A stretch of 64,000 nt of DNA. Origin: Micromonospora globbae. Lineage in GTDB: Bacteria; Actinomycetota; Actinomycetes; Mycobacteriales; Micromonosporaceae. A program made the translations under genes and the position numbers. Where the stretch lies: the NCBI RefSeq assembly GCF_003610785.1, contig NZ_RAQQ01000008.1:186001-250000 (forward strand), given 5' to 3'. Below the pieces are notes generated by a model. That model worked only from the letters and a program-made list of their open reading frames with translations, was not told where the DNA came from and made no database searches. Every line of letters starts with the position of its first letter. Within the stretch, counting starts at the first letter, position 1. Positions 1 to 6,331 of the stretch are shown here, piece after piece.

Positions 1-2
1 CG

Positions 3-272
3 GTCACCCAGTTCGTGGTCGAGCGTGACGGCAGGTTCGTGGCACGCCTCGACCTCGCGTGGCCCGAGTTCAAGGTCGCCGTCGAGTACGACGGGTTCTG
101 GCACGACGACCCGGAGCAGTTCCACCGGGACCGCCGGCGCCTCAACCGGCTCCTCGGCGAGGACTGGATCGTCCTGCACCTGACCGCCCGACGCCTCCGG
201 GACGACTTTCCCGGCTTCGTGGCGGAGGTCCGGGCCGCCCTGCGCGCCCGCGGCCCGCGTGGCCGGGCCTGA
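3..272 (+). CDS. DUF559 / Vsr-like endonuclease-fold domain protein, 3' end only
   Basis: This is the C-terminal end of a gene that begins before the window; the frame is open from the first complete codon (VTQFVVERDGRF). The visible ~89 residues match the end of DUF559 proteins, whose fold resembles very-short-patch-repair and restriction endonucleases. The recognisable run is a hydrophobic strand followed by VEYDGFWHDD, then FHRDRRRLNRL, then the strand WIVLHLT and a final RLR helix region. The D of EYDG and the following acidic residues lie where the family carries its presumed metal-binding site. Such proteins are common single genes in actinomycetes, often with an N-terminal AbiEi-like winged helix, which cannot be seen here. 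Their cellular role is not established. A long hairpin repeat follows the stop codon. Confidence 0.72.
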   Translation, partial: VTQFVVERDGRFVARLDLAWPEFKVAVEYDGFWHDDPEQFHRDRRRLNRLLGEDWIVLHLTARRLRDDFPGFVAEVRAALRARGPRGRA

Positions 273-300
273 GGGGCCACGATCGCGCCCCAACACGGAA

Positions 301-333
301 GTAGTGGCCTCCCGATCGTCGGGAGGCCACTAC
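301..333. repeat. Long hairpin repeat, copy 1 (terminator-like)
   Basis: A perfect 15-bp inverted repeat (301-315 with 319-333) encloses a 3-nt loop. An outer pair, gatcgcgc at 281-288 and gcgcgatc at 346-353, could extend the structure. The segment caacacggaagtagtggcct (291-310) recurs at 23877-23896 in a second hairpin, so this is a dispersed element rather than a single terminator. It lies just after the DUF559 stop and could end transcription from both sides, since fepB converges on it. Confidence 0.7.
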
Positions 334-380
334 GTCACGGATCCAGCGCGATCATCGCGCGACCCGAGTCGGGCCCGCGC

Positions 381-482
381 GTCGCGACGGCACGCGCGTC
401 GCGTGCGGCCGCGCGTCGCGGCGGCACGGCCGTCGCGGCGGCACGGCCGTCGCGGCGGCACGGCCGTTGCGGCGGCACTGGC
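381..482. repeat. 17-bp minisatellite, six copies
   Basis: Six head-to-tail 17-nt units lie at 381-397, 398-414, 415-431, 432-448, 449-465 and 466-482. Copies 3-5 are identical (gtcgcggcggcacggcc); copies 1, 2 and 6 are degenerate. The array ends on the base before the stop codon of the leftward substrate-binding-protein gene. It fills the spacer between two convergent genes. Confidence 0.8.
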
Positions 483-1430
483 TTACGCGGACAGGTACTT
501 CTCCAGGTCGTCGAGGATCTTGTTGGCGGCGCCGACGCCGATGCCGGTCATCCAGACCTCGTCGGACACGACGTGCGCCTTGTTCGCCTTCACCGCCGAC
601 AGGTTCTTCCAGAGGCTGCCCGCCGTCACCTTGGCCTGCTCGGCGGCGGCCTTCTCGCCGTACGCCGTCACGAAGATGACGTCACCGTCGACCTCGCCGA
701 CCCGCTCGGGGCTCACCAGGTCGAAGCGCTTGTCGTCCTTGTTGGCGAGCATCTGGCGCTCGGGGCGGCCCAGCCCGGTGTCCCCGATGACGATCCCGGA
801 GAAGGACTCCGGGCCGTAGACGCGGATGTTGCCGGGCATGAACCGGACGATCGACACCTTGCGGGAGGCGGCGTCGCCGAGCTTGGCGCCGAACTCCTTG
901 GCCCGAGCCTCGTACGCGGCGAGCAGGTCCTTCGCCTCCTGCTCCTTGCCGAGCGCCTTGCCGTCGAGGAGGAAGTTCTCCTTCCAGGTGATCCCGACCT
1001 TCTCCGTGAAGACCGTCGGCGCGATGGCGGACAGCTCGTCGTAGAACTTCTCCTGGCGGAACTTGCTGCCCAGGATCAGGTCGGGCTTCAGCGCGTTGAT
1101 CGCCTCCAGGTCGGGCTCGGTGAGCACCCCGACCTCCTTGATGCCGGCGAGCTTGTCCTCGCCGAAGTACGTCGGCCAGCTCCGGGCCTCGCCGGCCACG
1201 GCGGCGCCGACCGGGGTGACACCGAGCGACAGCGCGGTGTCGATCTTGTCCGTGTCCAGCACGACGACGCGCTGGGGGTGGGCGGGCACCTTGGTGGTGC
1301 CCATGGCGTGGGTGATCTCCACGGTGTCCCCACCGGTGGTGCCGGCGACCGGGTCGCTCTCACCGCAGGCGGTGAGCCCGACGCCGAGGGCGACGGCCGC
1401 GGTGAGGACCGCGACGAGACGACGACGCAT
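483..1430 (-). CDS. Iron-siderophore ABC transporter substrate-binding lipoprotein
   Basis: A 315-residue extracytoplasmic binding protein of the FepB/FhuD/BtuF (class III) family that should capture a ferric siderophore and hand it to the permeases encoded upstream. The N-terminus MRRRLVAVLTAAVALGVG is a lipoprotein signal with lipobox LTAC, so the mature protein should be anchored by Cys21. The rest has the family layout: an early strand with VVVLDTDKIDTALSLGV, then PDLEAINALKPDLILGS, and a late VSDEVWMTGIG. Its ATG overlaps the stop of the ATPase gene by one base (TGATG), and GGAAGGA lies just upstream, pointing to translational coupling. It is the last gene of a four-gene leftward operon behind an iron box. 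The siderophore cannot be told from sequence. Confidence 0.9.
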   Translation of the reverse strand: MRRRLVAVLTAAVALGVGLTACGESDPVAGTTGGDTVEITHAMGTTKVPAHPQRVVVLDTDKIDTALSLGVTPVGAAVAGEARSWPTYFGEDKLAGIKEVGVLTEPDLEAINALKPDLILGSKFRQEKFYDELSAIAPTVFTEKVGITWKENFLLDGKALGKEQEAKDLLAAYEARAKEFGAKLGDAASRKVSIVRFMPGNIRVYGPESFSGIVIGDTGLGRPERQMLANKDDKRFDLVSPERVGEVDGDVIFVTAYGEKAAAEQAKVTAGSLWKNLSAVKANKAHVVSDEVWMTGIGVGAANKILDDLEKYLSA

Positions 1431-2497
1431 CAGATTCCTTCCGAAGGGTACGAGCCGGCGAGCGCGGTGTCGCCCGCGGCCGGAGTGGCGCCGGCGGACC
1501 CGGCGGTTGACGTGGTGCCGGAGCCGACGGCGGCGCCGGACGGACCCCCGACCGACGCACCAGCGGCCGGCGTGGCGGCGGACCCACCGCCGACCGACGC
1601 GGCGCCGGCGGCACCGGGCCCACCGCCGGAGGCGGCGGACGCGGCAGACCCGCCGGGGGCGGCAGACCCGCCGGAGGCGGCAGACCCGCCGGACGCGCGG
1701 GACGGACCGGCCAGGGTGGGGCTGGTCAGGGCGGGCACCACGAGCGGAGCGCCGGTGACCGGGCAGGGCACGACCACACAGTCGAGCCCGAACACCTCGC
1801 GGACCAGGTCCGCGGTGAGGATCTCGCGCGGCGGCCCGGCGGCCACCACGGCGCCGGCCCGCATCGCGACGAGGTGGTCGGCGTACCGCGCGGCCTGGTT
1901 GAGGTCGTGCAGCACGGCGACGACCGTGCGGCCCCGCTCGGCGCGCAGCCGGTGCAGCAGGTCCAGCACCTCCACCTGGTGGGCCAGGTCGAGGAACGTG
2001 GTCGGTTCGTCCAGCAGCAGCGCCTCGGTGTCCTGGGCGAGGGTCATGGCGATCCACACCCGCTGCCGCTGGCCGCCGGAGAGGGTGTCCACCGGCCGGT
2101 CGGCGAGCCCCGCGACGTCGGCCAGCGTCATGGCGCGCTCCACGGCGGCGCTGTCCTGCTCCGACCACTGCCGCCACCAGCGCTGGTACGGCTGGCGTCC
2201 CCGCCCGACCAGGTCGGCCACGGTGACGCCCTCGGGCACCAGCGGGCTCTGCGGAAGCACCGCGAGTCGGCGGGCCACCTCCCGGGTGGGCAGTTCCCGG
2301 ATGGCCGTGCCGTCCAGCAGCACCGTGCCGCGGCGGGGGGCGAGGAGCCGGGCCAGCGTGCGCAGCAGGGTCGACTTGCCGCACGCGTTCGGCCCGACGA
2401 TCACGGTGAACGCGTCGGCGGGCAGCTCCAGGTCCAGCCCGTCCAGCACGGTCCGCTCGTCGTAGCCGGCGACCAGGTCGCGGGTGGAGAGCATCAT
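1430..2497 (-). CDS. Iron-siderophore ABC transporter ATPase with long Ala/Gly/Ser tail
   Basis: A 355-residue FepC/FecE-type ATPase that powers siderophore import at the inner face of the membrane. Walker A is GPNACGKS (35-42), the Q-loop is in VLPQSP (~80-85), the signature is LSGGQ (139-143), Walker B runs into LLLDEP (~159-164) and the switch His is in VLHDLN (~195-200). The normal family protein ends near residue 258. Here a ~95-residue tail follows, made almost only of Gly, Ala, Ser, Pro and Thr, partly encoded by in-frame 18-nt tandem repeats. Two consecutive ATG codons (2497, 2494) can start it; GGGAGG ends one base before the first, so the second is better spaced. The stop overlaps the next gene's start. 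The tail is not expected to take part in ATP hydrolysis. Confidence 0.9.
   Translation of the reverse strand: MMLSTRDLVAGYDERTVLDGLDLELPADAFTVIVGPNACGKSTLLRTLARLLAPRRGTVLLDGTAIRELPTREVARRLAVLPQSPLVPEGVTVADLVGRGRQPYQRWWRQWSEQDSAAVERAMTLADVAGLADRPVDTLSGGQRQRVWIAMTLAQDTEALLLDEPTTFLDLAHQVEVLDLLHRLRAERGRTVVAVLHDLNQAARYADHLVAMRAGAVVAAGPPREILTADLVREVFGLDCVVVPCPVTGAPLVVPALTSPTLAGPSRASGGSAASGGSAAPGGSAASAASGGGPGAAGAASVGGGSAATPAAGASVGGPSGAAVGSGTTSTAGSAGATPAAGDTALAGSYPSEGI
1641..1694. repeat. 18-nt in-frame tandem repeat in the ATPase tail
   Basis: Three 18-nt units (1641-1658, 1659-1676, 1677-1694) differ only at the end of each unit (gcggcagacccgccgg plus two bases). On the minus strand each encodes a six-residue Gly/Ser/Ala block (GGSAA type). 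The period keeps the reading frame, so copy-number change would lengthen or shorten the tail without breaking the gene. Confidence 0.8.
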
Positions 2498-2540
2498 GCC
2501 TCCCGAAGGGTGGTCGGCGAACAGGGGCGGGTACGGGTGG

Positions 2541-3623
2541 TCACGACGACCTCCGGCGGCCCCGCAACAGCAGGTACATGAGGTACGGGCCGCCGATGGC
2601 CGCGGTCAGCACACCGGCCGGCAGTTGGGTCGGCGCGAACAGCCGCCGCCCGGCGAGATCGGCCAGCACCAGCAGCAGGGCGCCGAGCAGCGCGGCGCAG
2701 ACCATCGGCGGCCGTTCGGCCCGGACCAGCCGGCGGGCCACCTGCGGTGCCACGAGCGCCACGAAGTCGACCGCGCCGACCTGGGCGGTGACCATCGCGG
2801 CGACGAGCACGCCGGTGCCGGCGAGCCCGATCCGGCGCGCCACCGGGCGCAGGCCGATGCCCCTCGCGGTGTCGTCGTCGAGCGCGCTGCTGTTCAGCGC
2901 CCACCCCGCCCAGGCCAGCACCGGCAGGAGCACGAGCAGCGTCCCGGCGATCCAGGCCGTCTCGCCCCAGCCCTTGCCGGCCAGGGTGCCGATCAGCCAG
3001 ATCTGCGCGCGCAGGCCGTCGATCGGGTCGGCGGTGAGCATCACGATCTCGGTGAGCGCGCGGAACGCGAACGCCACCGCCACGCCGGCCAGCACGAACC
3101 GCTGCGCGGCCAGCCCGTGCCGGGCGCCGAGGGCGAGCACGACGGCCGCGGCGAGCAGCCCGCCGGCCAGTGCCGCCGGGCCCACCAGCACGGCGGCCGC
3201 GCCACCGGTGAGCGCCACGGTCGCGGCGAGTCCCGCGCCCTGGGTGATGCCGATGACGTCCGGGCTCGCGAGGGGGTTGCGCGCCACGCTCTGGATGAGC
3301 GTGCCGGCCACGCCGAACGCCGCGCCGGCCACCGCCGCGAGCACCAGCCGCGGCATCCGCAGGTCGAAGACGACCAGGTCGTACGGGGTGCCGGCGCCGG
3401 AGAGCGCGTGCAGCACGTCGGCCGGGGCGACGTACGGGGTGCCGAGGGAGAGGCTGAGCACACCGGCGACCGCCAGCAGCACGACGAGTACGGCGGCGAC
3501 CAGCACCGAGCGGCGGCGGACCTGCACGCTCGCTCCGCCGACGCGCAGCAGCGTGCGGCCCGGCAGGCGGGCGGCGACGCCCGACGCGGCGGCCGGCCCG
3601 GTGACCGTGTCGGGGGCGCTCAC
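2541..3623 (-). CDS. Iron-siderophore ABC transporter permease (FecCD family)
   Basis: A 360-residue polytopic membrane protein of the FecCD/BtuC family and one half of the channel. A ~38-residue cytoplasmic N-terminus precedes the first helix (SVLVAAVLVVLLAVAGVLSL). Family hallmarks are RMPRLVLAAVAGAAFGVAGT, QSVARNPLASPDVIGITQGAG and the C-terminal LPAGVLTAAIGGPYLMYLLL. The GTG start shares four bases with the stop of the preceding permease gene (GTGA), so the two are very likely translated together. A 43-bp gap separates it from the ATPase. Two dissimilar permeases in tandem are typical for FepD/FepG or FecC/FecD pairs, which heterodimerise. Confidence 0.92.
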   Translation of the reverse strand: MSAPDTVTGPAAASGVAARLPGRTLLRVGGASVQVRRRSVLVAAVLVVLLAVAGVLSLSLGTPYVAPADVLHALSGAGTPYDLVVFDLRMPRLVLAAVAGAAFGVAGTLIQSVARNPLASPDVIGITQGAGLAATVALTGGAAAVLVGPAALAGGLLAAAVVLALGARHGLAAQRFVLAGVAVAFAFRALTEIVMLTADPIDGLRAQIWLIGTLAGKGWGETAWIAGTLLVLLPVLAWAGWALNSSALDDDTARGIGLRPVARRIGLAGTGVLVAAMVTAQVGAVDFVALVAPQVARRLVRAERPPMVCAALLGALLLVLADLAGRRLFAPTQLPAGVLTAAIGGPYLMYLLLRGRRRSS

Positions 3624-4666
3624 GCGGTCACCACCTTCGCGCGGCGCACCAGGACGGCGAGCAGGGGCGCGCCGATCAGCGCGGTGATGATGCCGGCCGG
3701 TATCTCGCCGGGCGGATCGACCAGCCGGCCGACGATGTCGGCGCCGAGCAGCAGCGCCGGGCCGAGCAGCGCCGACACGGCGAGCGTCCACCGGTGGTCG
3801 GCGCCGACGAGGGCCCGGGCCAGGTGCGGCACCGCGAGTCCGACGAAGGCGATGGGGCCGGCGGCGGCCACGGCCGCCCCGGTGAGCAGCACCGCGGCCG
3901 CCCCGCCGCCGAGACGGACCAGCCCGATCCGGTGGCCGAGGCCGCGCGCCACGTCGTCGCCGAGCGCGAGCGCGTCGAGGCCGCGGGCGACCAGGGCGGC
4001 CAGCACGAGGCCGGCGAGCACGAACGGCAGCACCTGCACGGCCACCGACACGTCGCGCCCGGTGAGCCCGCCGACCACCCAGAAGCGGTACTCCTCGAAG
4101 GTGCGGGCGTCGATGCTGAGCAGCGCGTACACCACGGAGGCGAGACTGGCGTCGAGCGCGGCGCCGACCAGCGCGAGCGTGACGGGGCTCGCGCCCTCCC
4201 GGGCGCGGGCGGCCACGGCGAAGACCAGCAGCCCGGCGAGGACGGCGCCGCCGATGCCGAACCAGACGTAGCCGGCGAGCGTGCCGACGCCGAAGACGGA
4301 GATGGCCAGCACCACGCCGAACGACGCGCCGGCGCTGATGCCGAGGATGCGCGGCTCGGCCAGCGGGTTGCGGGTGAGGGCCTGGAGGAGCACGCCGGCC
4401 ACGGCGAGCGCCACACCGACGGCGAGCCCCAGAGCGGTACGCGGCAGCCGCAGTTCCCGCACGATCGTGCTCGCCTCGCCGCCGTCGGGGGCGACGATCG
4501 CGTGCCACACCTGGTCGACGGGGAGCGACCGGCTGCCGAGGGCGAAGCTCGCCAGCACGGTGAGCAGCAGCACCAGCGCTGCCGCGAGGGTGACCGCGAG
4601 CCGGCGGCCACCGCGGGCGCTGGTGCGGGGACCGGCGAGGGCCGGCCGGCTGACGAGGGTGGTCAC
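3620..4666 (-). CDS. Iron-siderophore ABC transporter permease (FecCD family), first gene of operon
   Basis: A 348-residue FecCD permease and the first gene of the importer operon. Helices begin near residue 25 (LAVTLAAALVLLLTVLASFAL). The family signature RELRLPRTALGLAVGVALAV is followed by LLQALTRNPLAEPRILGISAG, and the protein ends with EIPAGIITALIGAPLLAVLV, the expected last coupling region. The start is GTG at 4666, preceded by GGGGAAGA at a suitable distance. A strong iron-box palindrome lies 22 bases upstream of the start, so transcription should be repressed by an iron-loaded DtxR-type regulator and released in iron starvation. It should pair with the next permease to form the channel. 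Confidence 0.92.
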   Translation of the reverse strand: MTTLVSRPALAGPRTSARGGRRLAVTLAAALVLLLTVLASFALGSRSLPVDQVWHAIVAPDGGEASTIVRELRLPRTALGLAVGVALAVAGVLLQALTRNPLAEPRILGISAGASFGVVLAISVFGVGTLAGYVWFGIGGAVLAGLLVFAVAARAREGASPVTLALVGAALDASLASVVYALLSIDARTFEEYRFWVVGGLTGRDVSVAVQVLPFVLAGLVLAALVARGLDALALGDDVARGLGHRIGLVRLGGGAAAVLLTGAAVAAAGPIAFVGLAVPHLARALVGADHRWTLAVSALLGPALLLGADIVGRLVDPPGEIPAGIITALIGAPLLAVLVRRAKVVTA

Positions 4667-4687
4667 GAATCTTCCCCGGGTACGCGC

Positions 4688-4706
4688 TTAGGTTCGCCTT
4701 ACCTTA
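4688..4706 (-). promoter_or_regulatory. Iron box (DtxR/IdeR/DmdR-type operator)
   Basis: The 19-mer TTAGGTTCGCCTTACCTTA is an imperfect palindrome (reverse complement TAAGGTAAGGCGAACCTAA). It closely follows the actinobacterial iron-box pattern TTAGGTTAG-N-CTAACCTAA bound by IdeR, DmdR1 and DtxR. It is centred ~31 bp before the GTG of the first permease gene, where it would cover the promoter. Confidence 0.85.
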
Positions 4707-4802
4707 TCCGACCCGCCGGGGCGGACCTGCGCGGCGGCCGTCCATCGACCCGGCCCTCCTCGTCGCGGTCGCGAACGCCGTACCGGCGGCGACCCGCGAC
4801 CC

Positions 4803-4808
4803 TAGGGT
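4803..4808 (+). promoter_or_regulatory. -10 box TAGGGT for a leaderless start
   Basis: TAGGGT ends six bases before the ATG at 4815. This spacing would place the transcription start at the start codon. The same arrangement occurs before several other genes in the window. Confidence 0.5.
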
Positions 4809-4814
4809 GGGGGC

Positions 4815-5174
4815 ATGCGATTCGACCAGCACACGGTCGTCCTCCTGGCCCGGCCGTCGAACGCCCCGGAGCTGCCCCGGGACGCGGCCGACCGGCTGCG
4901 GGACGCGCACCTCGCCCACCAGGCGGGGCTGGTCGAGCAGGGTCTGGTCCTCGCCGCGGGGCCGTTCGTGGACACCGACGACGCCCGGCTGCGCGGTCTC
5001 GTCGTGCTCTCCGTGCACCGCGACATGGCCCGCGAGCTTTATCACAACGATCCCGCCGTGCGTGCCGGCCAGCTCGAGGTGCACGTGGTGAGCTGGATGG
5101 TGCCCGAGGGGAACGTCCGCTACGAGGGCGTGCCGGTTCCGCGGTCGTTGCTGGAGGCGGCGGCCGGCGACTGA
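4815..5174 (+). CDS. YciI family protein
   Basis: A 119-residue protein of the YCII (YciI-like) family, a ferredoxin-like alpha/beta fold with a conserved His/Asp pair. Visible features are an N-terminal strand (HTVVLLARP), the helix RLRDAHLAHQAGLVEQGL with the conserved His, then VLAAGPFVD and a late strand VHVVSWMVPEG. Family members are small cytosolic proteins; a few act in chlorinated-aromatic breakdown or are fused to sigma factors, but most have no known function. It stands alone between the divergent iron-uptake operon and a small membrane-protein gene. The ATG is chosen because a TAGGGT box lies six bases before it. Confidence 0.8.
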   Translation: MRFDQHTVVLLARPSNAPELPRDAADRLRDAHLAHQAGLVEQGLVLAAGPFVDTDDARLRGLVVLSVHRDMARELYHNDPAVRAGQLEVHVVSWMVPEGNVRYEGVPVPRSLLEAAAGD

Positions 5175-5196
5175 CCGGCGGGGTGCGGGGCACCGT

Positions 5197-5202
5197 TATC
5201 GT
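5197..5202 (+). promoter_or_regulatory. -10 box TATCGT for a leaderless start
   Basis: TATCGT ends seven bases before the ATG at 5210, compatible with transcription starting at or next to the start codon. Confidence 0.4.
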
Positions 5203-5209
5203 CCCGGTC

Positions 5210-5542
5210 ATGGGTGGGCACACGAACGGCCGGCGGTACGCCGCGGCCGCGCTGCTGGCCGGGGCGGCGGCGCTGGCGCTGGTGGCGCTCGGCTGGTGGG
5301 CGCGCGACTGGGAGTACCGCGCCGACCGGGGCCGCTTCCTCGACCCCGAATGGTGGGCCGGGACCGCCGTGAGCGCCCTCGGTCACCTCGCCCTCGGCAC
5401 GGTGGGCTTCAAGATCGCGCTCGGGGCGGTCGGCCTCGCGGTCGCCGCGGGCGTCGGCCTGCGACGGCGCCGCTCGTCGCGGCCGGACGACCAGCTACCG
5501 GGGGCGCGCCCCGACGGGCCGGTGGGCGGCCCCGAGGACTGA
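5210..5542 (+). CDS. Small two-helix membrane protein, unknown function
   Basis: A 110-residue protein I cannot assign to a family. Residues ~9-28 (YAAAALLAGAAALALVALGWWA) form one membrane helix. A ~40-residue loop rich in Asp, Glu, Arg and Trp follows (DWEYRADRGRFLDPEWW), then a second helix near residues 60-83 (FKIALGAVGLAVAAGVGL) and a basic RRRRSS stretch, suggesting that both ends are cytoplasmic. The tail is Pro/Gly/Asp-rich. The start is the ATG preceded by TATCGT; 35 bp separate it from the YciI gene. It converges with the deaminase gene across a spacer holding short tandem repeats. Confidence 0.6.
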   Translation: MGGHTNGRRYAAAALLAGAAALALVALGWWARDWEYRADRGRFLDPEWWAGTAVSALGHLALGTVGFKIALGAVGLAVAAGVGLRRRRSSRPDDQLPGARPDGPVGGPED

Positions 5543-5626
5543 CCTGCGCCGCGCCGCGGCGGAGCCGGCCGGCCGGACCGCGCCGGCCGACAGCGCGGCT
5601 CGGACAACGGCGTCCCGGACGGCAGG

Positions 5627-5677
5627 GCCCCCGGACGGCAGTCGCCCCCGGACGACAGCCGCCCCCGGACCACCGCG
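5627..5677. repeat. 17-nt tandem repeat, three copies, in a convergent spacer
   Basis: Units at 5627-5643, 5644-5660 and 5661-5677 share gcccccggac and differ at their ends. Related cccggacgg words flank them (about 5611-5626 and 5693-5706). The 184-bp spacer (5543-5726) between two convergent genes shows nothing else. Confidence 0.6.
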
Positions 5678-5726
5678 GCCGAAGGGCAGAAGCCGCCCCG
5701 GACGACGGCGGGATCGCCAGCGCAGG

Positions 5727-6167
5727 TCAGTCGGCGGGCCGGGGCGTGGGCACGGGCCCGGGCGTGGGCTCGATCTGGTGATCCGCCCAGACGTACGTCT
5801 CGGGGAGCAGGTCGTCGATCCCGACGACCCGCAACGCGTCCATGGGGCCGACGATCACCCGGATCGAGGGGAAGTACTCCCGCAGCACCTGCCGGCAGCG
5901 CCCGCACGGCGGGATCACCCCGCGGCCCCGGTCGCCCACCGCCACGATGGTCTCCAGCTCGCCCGCGCCCTGGGTGGCGGCGGCGCCGATGACCACCAGT
6001 TCGGCGCAGGGCCCGCCGGTGAAGTGGTAGACGTTCACGCCGGTGAAGACCCGGCCGTCGGCGGTCCGGGCGGCGGCGGCGACCGTGTGGTTGTCGCCGC
6101 GGCAGCGCAGCTTCGCGACGGCCGTCGCGGCCTGCACGAGCGCCCGGTCGGTGTCCCGCATGGTCAT
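5727..6167 (-). CDS. Cytidine/blasticidin-S deaminase-like protein
   Basis: A 146-residue zinc-dependent deaminase of the cytidine deaminase-like fold. The catalytic segment is PCAEL, in which Cys replaces the first zinc ligand and Glu is the proton shuttle, with PCGRCRQVL supplying the other two Cys ligands. This is the tetrameric Cdd/blasticidin-S-deaminase arrangement. VNVYHFTGGPCAE and the early AAAARTADGRVFTG are also typical. Such enzymes deaminate cytidine or deoxycytidine for pyrimidine salvage, but the substrate cannot be fixed here and a drug-deaminase role is possible. The tail after residue ~130 is Pro-rich and not conserved. The ATG at 6167 has GGGAGAG upstream; a second ATG at 6161 is possible. 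The gene stands alone. Confidence 0.82.
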   Translation of the reverse strand: MTMRDTDRALVQAATAVAKLRCRGDNHTVAAAARTADGRVFTGVNVYHFTGGPCAELVVIGAAATQGAGELETIVAVGDRGRGVIPPCGRCRQVLREYFPSIRVIVGPMDALRVVGIDDLLPETYVWADHQIEPTPGPVPTPRPAD

Positions 6168-6331
6168 CCGCTCTCCCGTGGTCGGCCCGGTCGGCCGCCA
6201 CTCTAGCCGGGGCCGCCCGCGCGACGTCCCGGGACGTCGGGGCGCCGGGTCGGGGCGCCGCGGTGAGTCGATCGGCCGCGGCGGTAACCCGGGGGCGCTC
6301 CGGCCGGCGCCTGCCTATCCTTGGCCACGAC

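Noticed and set aside
259..819. A rightward frame running through the hairpin and 17-bp repeats
   Set aside because: It crosses a non-coding repeat and overlaps the well-supported binding-protein gene on the other strand.
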